Origin: Kofleriaceae bacterium
GTDB taxonomy: Bacteria; Myxococcota_A; Polyangia; Haliangiales; Haliangiaceae
Assembly: GCA_020633495.1 (NCBI GenBank)
Contig: JACKDR010000004.1
Location: 1-64,000, forward strand
DNA: 64,000 nucleotides
Direction of reading: 5' to 3'
How positions within the stretch are numbered: position 1 is the stretch's first letter; each line of letters opens with the position of its first letter. The position numbers were made by a program, and so were the translations under genes. Positions 61,283 through 64,000 of the stretch are shown here, piece by piece. Under the pieces are notes generated by a model. That model was not told the DNA's origin, did no database searches, and worked only from the letters and a program-made list of their open reading frames with translations.

Positions 61283-62581
61283 TCAGCCGGCGGCGCGCAG
61301 CACGCGCCACAGCACGTCGGGGCGGAGCAGCCGGCTGCGCGGCGCCTCGCACCCGCCGATCTGCAGGATCGTCCGCGCCACCACCGGATCGCGCTCGCCG
61401 ACCCGACGGGCGCGCCGGACCAGCCACCGGATCGGCGGAGGCGTGGCATCGACCGCGCCGGTGACGCCGGGGATCGCCGCGTCGATGCTCTGCTGCAGCT
61501 CGAACACGGGCGCCGCCGCGGCCGCGACCGCGCGGTGGCTGCGACCGGGCAGCCCGGGGCCGCCCCGCGCGAGCTCGCGGACCAGCGCGTCGACCTGCAG
61601 CGCCGCAGCGGTGATGCCGCGGCCGTAGCAGGGGTTGAGCGCGCACGCCGCGTCGCCGAGCACGACCAGCCCGTCGGGCGCGTCTCGCCACCGCTCGAGC
61701 CCGACCCGCGCGGTGTCGCCGAAGCCGATCACCGCGCCGTCGTCGAGGGGCTCGGCCGCGGCGATGGCGTCGAGCGCCGGCACCTGCAGCTCGGCGACGA
61801 ACCGACGGAAGTCGGCGAGCGCGGGCGGCGGCGCCTCGCCGCCGTAGCCGAACGTCGTGACCAGCCAGCGCGCGTCCTCGATCGCGAACGCGACCGCGCC
61901 GCGCGGCCGCGCCGCGGTCGCCGCGACGACGATCATCGCCACGCCGTCGGGGGCGCGCCGGCCGCGGAAGATCCGGGTCGCGTAGCGCACCCCGACCCGG
62001 TAGCGCTGCTCGGGCGGGCGCGACGCGCCCAGCCCGGCCGCCCACGCGACGACCCGCGAGCCGCGCCCGCTGGCGTCGACGACCAGGTCGGCGGCGATCG
62101 TCTCGTCGCCGTCGGCGCCGCGCACGGTGACGCCGGTGATCGCCCGGGCGGTGCCGGCCAGGCCGGTCGCGGGCACGCCGTCGCGCACGACCAGCCCGGG
62201 TCGGGACCGCAGCCGGTCGCGGAGGGCGCCGTCGAGCAGCGCGCGCGACGCCAGCAGCGTGCGCCGGCCGAGCGAGGCGCGCGCCAGCGGACGGTCGCCC
62301 AGCACCCAGATCGCGTCGCCCCCGGGATCCAGCGAGGTCGCCCCGGCGGCGACCAGGGCATCGATGATGCCCGGGAACCACCCCTCCATCAGCGTGCAGG
62401 CCACGGGCGTGAGGTTGTTGGCGTGCCGGGCCTGGGGCAGGCCCTTGCGCGGGCCGCTGCCGGCGAGGACGTCGCGCTCGACCAGCGTGACCCGCCGGAC
62501 GTGCGGGGCGATGGCGCCGGCGGCGAGCATGCCGGCGGCGCTGCCGCCGAGCACGAGGACGTGATCGAGGATCGGGGGCAC
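61283..62581 (-). CDS. FAD-dependent oxidoreductase (aromatic hydroxylase-like fold)
   Basis: About 432 residues from GTG 62581; a GTG at 62623 would add 14 residues. The FAD Rossmann loop VLVLGGSAAGMLAA lies right at the N-terminus. The second FAD motif is LVVLGDAACALNPCYGRGIT, as in hydroxylases and geranylgeranyl reductase-type enzymes (GDAAHxxxPxxGxG). KGLPQARHANNLTPVACTLM resembles the GLPQxRHAHxLL block of squalene-epoxidase-like monooxygenases. The substrate is unknown. It is divergent from the truncated AAA gene, 85 bases away. Confidence 0.82.
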   Translation of the reverse strand: MPPILDHVLVLGGSAAGMLAAGAIAPHVRRVTLVERDVLAGSGPRKGLPQARHANNLTPVACTLMEGWFPGIIDALVAAGATSLDPGGDAIWVLGDRPLARASLGRRTLLASRALLDGALRDRLRSRPGLVVRDGVPATGLAGTARAITGVTVRGADGDETIAADLVVDASGRGSRVVAWAAGLGASRPPEQRYRVGVRYATRIFRGRRAPDGVAMIVVAATAARPRGAVAFAIEDARWLVTTFGYGGEAPPPALADFRRFVAELQVPALDAIAAAEPLDDGAVIGFGDTARVGLERWRDAPDGLVVLGDAACALNPCYGRGITAAALQVDALVRELARGGPGLPGRSHRAVAAAAAPVFELQQSIDAAIPGVTGAVDATPPPIRWLVRRARRVGERDPVVARTILQIGGCEAPRSRLLRPDVLWRVLRAAG

Positions 62582-62653
62582 GACGCCAGGCTGCGACCGC
62601 GGGCTGATCGGTCTCCAGCTCACTCGCCGTCCACCGGGTGCTCACCTTGTGGC

Positions 62654-62659
62654 TATGCT
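62654..62659 (+). promoter_or_regulatory. TATGCT -10 box, leaderless-type
   Basis: TATGCT is 6 bases before ATG 62666, with no ribosome site. Confidence 0.5.
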
Positions 62660-62665
62660 CGCGGC

Positions 62666-64000
62666 ATGCGCGGCGCGGGCCCCGACGACGGTCTGGCGTG
62701 GGGGGAGCTGCTCGCCCGGCGGCGCGCCGCCGCGTTCGTCGGCCGCGAGCGGGAGCTGGCGACGTTCCGGGCCCTGCTCGCCGGCGCCGCGCCGCACGTG
62801 CTCGCGATCCACGGCGCCGGCGGCACCGGCAAGTCGACGCTGCTGGCCCGGCTCGCCGACCTCGCCGCCGACGCCGGCGCGCCCGCCGTGGTGCTCGACG
62901 GCCGCGACCTCGACCCCTGGCCGGACGCGATCCTCGGGGCGATCCTGCAGGCGTGCGGCGCCGCGGACGCGCCGGCCACGCTCGACGCCGTGGCGGCGGC
63001 GCTGGCGGCCCGGCCGCGGCCGGTGCTGCTCGTCGACACCTTCGAGGCGATCGCGACGCTCGAGCCGTGGCTGCGCGATCGCCTGCTGCCCCGGCTGCCA
63101 GCCGGCGCGCTCGCCGTGGTCGCCGGCCGGCACGCGCCGTCGAGCGCGTGGCGCGCCGATCCCGGCTGGCACGGCCTGCTCACCACGGTCGAGCTCGGCA
63201 ACCTGGGCCCGACCGAGTCCGCCGCGCTGCTGGCGCGACGCGGCGTCCCCGCGCCCGCCCACGCCGGCCTCCACGCGCTGACCCACGGCCACCCGCTCGC
63301 CCTGGCGCTGGTCGCCGACGTCGCCGGCCGCGACGCGGCCGACCTGCCGACCCTGCCGCCGGACATGGTGCGGGTCCTGCTGGAGCGGTTCGTCCGCGAC
63401 GTGCCGTCGGCCGCGCACCGCGACGCGCTCGGGGTGCTGGCGCTGGCGCGCGTCACCACCGAGTCGCTGCTGCGCGCGACGATGCCCGACGACGACGCCG
63501 CGGCGGCGTTCGCGTGGCTGCGGACGCTGTCGTTCGTCGGCGTCGGACGCGACGGGCTGTACCCGCACGACCTGGCGCGGGACGTCCTCGACCGCGACCT
63601 GACGTTCCGCGATCCCGACGGGCGAGTCGCGCTGCGACGGCGTCTCGCCGGGGCGCTCCGCGACGCCCTGCGTGGCGCGCCCGCGGCGGCGGCGTGGCGG
63701 ATGACCCACGACCTGCTGTTCCTGCGCCGGGGCGGCCGCTCGCTCGCGGGTTACTTCGCGTGGCGACAGGCCGACGCCGGGCACGGCGACGTCGCGACCG
63801 CCGCGGATCACGCCGCGATCGCGGCGCTGATCGAGGCGCACGAGGGCGCCGAGGCCGCGGCGATCGCCCACCACTGGCTCGGCCGTCGGCCGGACGACTG
63901 GCTGGTGTTCCGCGGCGACGACGGCGCGCCCCGCGCCGCCGTCGGGCTGCTGGATCTGCGGCGCGGCGACGTCGGCGACGTCGACCTCGCCGCCGACCCG
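62666..64000 (+). CDS. AAA/STAND-type ATPase, truncated by window end
   Basis: The first 445 residues are visible. FVGRERELATFRALLAG (24-40) is the typical N-terminus of AAA_16/LuxR-MalT-type ATPases. Walker A is GAGGTGKST (50-58) and Walker B is VLLVDTFEAI. LGPTESAALLARRGVP is the sensor-region block of STAND regulators. Beyond about residue 250 a helical winged-helix-like region begins (MVRVLLERFVRDVPSAAHRD). The C-terminus, where a DNA-binding or TPR domain would be, lies outside. It is probably a signal-responsive regulator. The residues end in DVDLAADP at the window edge. Confidence 0.82.
   Translation, partial: MRGAGPDDGLAWGELLARRRAAAFVGRERELATFRALLAGAAPHVLAIHGAGGTGKSTLLARLADLAADAGAPAVVLDGRDLDPWPDAILGAILQACGAADAPATLDAVAAALAARPRPVLLVDTFEAIATLEPWLRDRLLPRLPAGALAVVAGRHAPSSAWRADPGWHGLLTTVELGNLGPTESAALLARRGVPAPAHAGLHALTHGHPLALALVADVAGRDAADLPTLPPDMVRVLLERFVRDVPSAAHRDALGVLALARVTTESLLRATMPDDDAAAAFAWLRTLSFVGVGRDGLYPHDLARDVLDRDLTFRDPDGRVALRRRLAGALRDALRGAPAAAAWRMTHDLLFLRRGGRSLAGYFAWRQADAGHGDVATAADHAAIAALIEAHEGAEAAAIAHHWLGRRPDDWLVFRGDDGAPRAAVGLLDLRRGDVGDVDLAADP

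Noticed and set aside
61283..62645. Alternative overlapping leftward frame at 61266-62645
   Set aside because: It is an Arg-rich shadow. The frame ending at 61283 has the FAD motifs GGSAAG and GDAACALNP.

Overview
The window is very GC-rich, densely coded DNA on a single-chromosome-like backbone. It carries many short lipoproteins, soluble Hanks-type Ser/Thr kinases, hybrid histidine kinases, AgmX/PglI-type repeats, a Cox15-CtaB-DUF420 cytochrome oxidase assembly block and inositol-phosphate synthase. That mix suggests a myxobacterium (Myxococcota), most likely in or near the Haliangiales/Kofleriaceae. This is inferred from gene content and style, since no rRNA or tRNA gene is visible.

Layout. 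1-4.1 kb: a truncated HTH-EIIA regulator, then a PrsW-like protease overlapping a membrane HtrA-like protease, then an unusually AT-rich stretch that looks like a small RNA gene with a strong terminator. 4.3-7.4 kb: PcnB-type poly(A) polymerase, a methyltransferase and a lysine-rich histone-like protein. 7.5-15.5 kb: lipoprotein, outer-membrane barrel, Ser/Thr kinase, two unknown proteins, and a coupled bioB/cobalamin adenosyltransferase pair. 15.7-22 kb: SlyD, an AgmX-like triple-repeat protein, GDPD, two lipoproteins, ino1 and an AI-2E-family permease. 22-25.6 kb: a frameshifted leucine-rich-repeat gene and the ctaA-ctaB-DUF420 operon. 25.8-29.5 kb: a tandem kinase/pseudokinase and then a 1.4-kb accessory island bounded by mirrored repeats, holding an S23/Avd-type four-helix-bundle gene. 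29.5-37.3 kb: HrpB helicase, a hotdog protein, a frameshifted oxoprolinase/hydantoinase and Hsp20. 37.4-44.1 kb: MsrP-like molybdoenzyme with a PepSY membrane partner, a CPBP protease, an array of five palindromes, an SDR, a VWA lipoprotein, and aguA-aguB for agmatine to putrescine. 44.2-52.4 kb: two YceI proteins, YqgE and a four-gene overlapping two-component cluster. 52.4-64 kb: TPR protein, LCAD/IVD-type acyl-CoA dehydrogenase, heparinase-like lipoprotein, pseudouridine synthase, HAD phosphatase, a hypothetical gene with direct repeats in its promoter, a PaaI-type thioesterase, an FAD oxidoreductase and a truncated AAA protein.

Two genome-scale habits stand out. First, many genes that head a transcription unit have a TANNNT hexamer exactly 5-7 bases before an ATG or GTG and no Shine-Dalgarno sequence. 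This is the signature of leaderless mRNAs, and I used it to choose several starts. Second, genes inside operons are stitched together by GTGA, ATGA or TGATG overlaps.

Three genes (at 22.5, 29.2 and 34.7 kb) each need one base removed to restore a continuous reading frame. These may be real decay or assembly errors. The strongest candidate for something undescribed is the repeat-bounded four-helix-bundle island at 28.17-29.55 kb with its long hairpin; the AT-rich RNA-like gene at 3.9-4.1 kb comes next.
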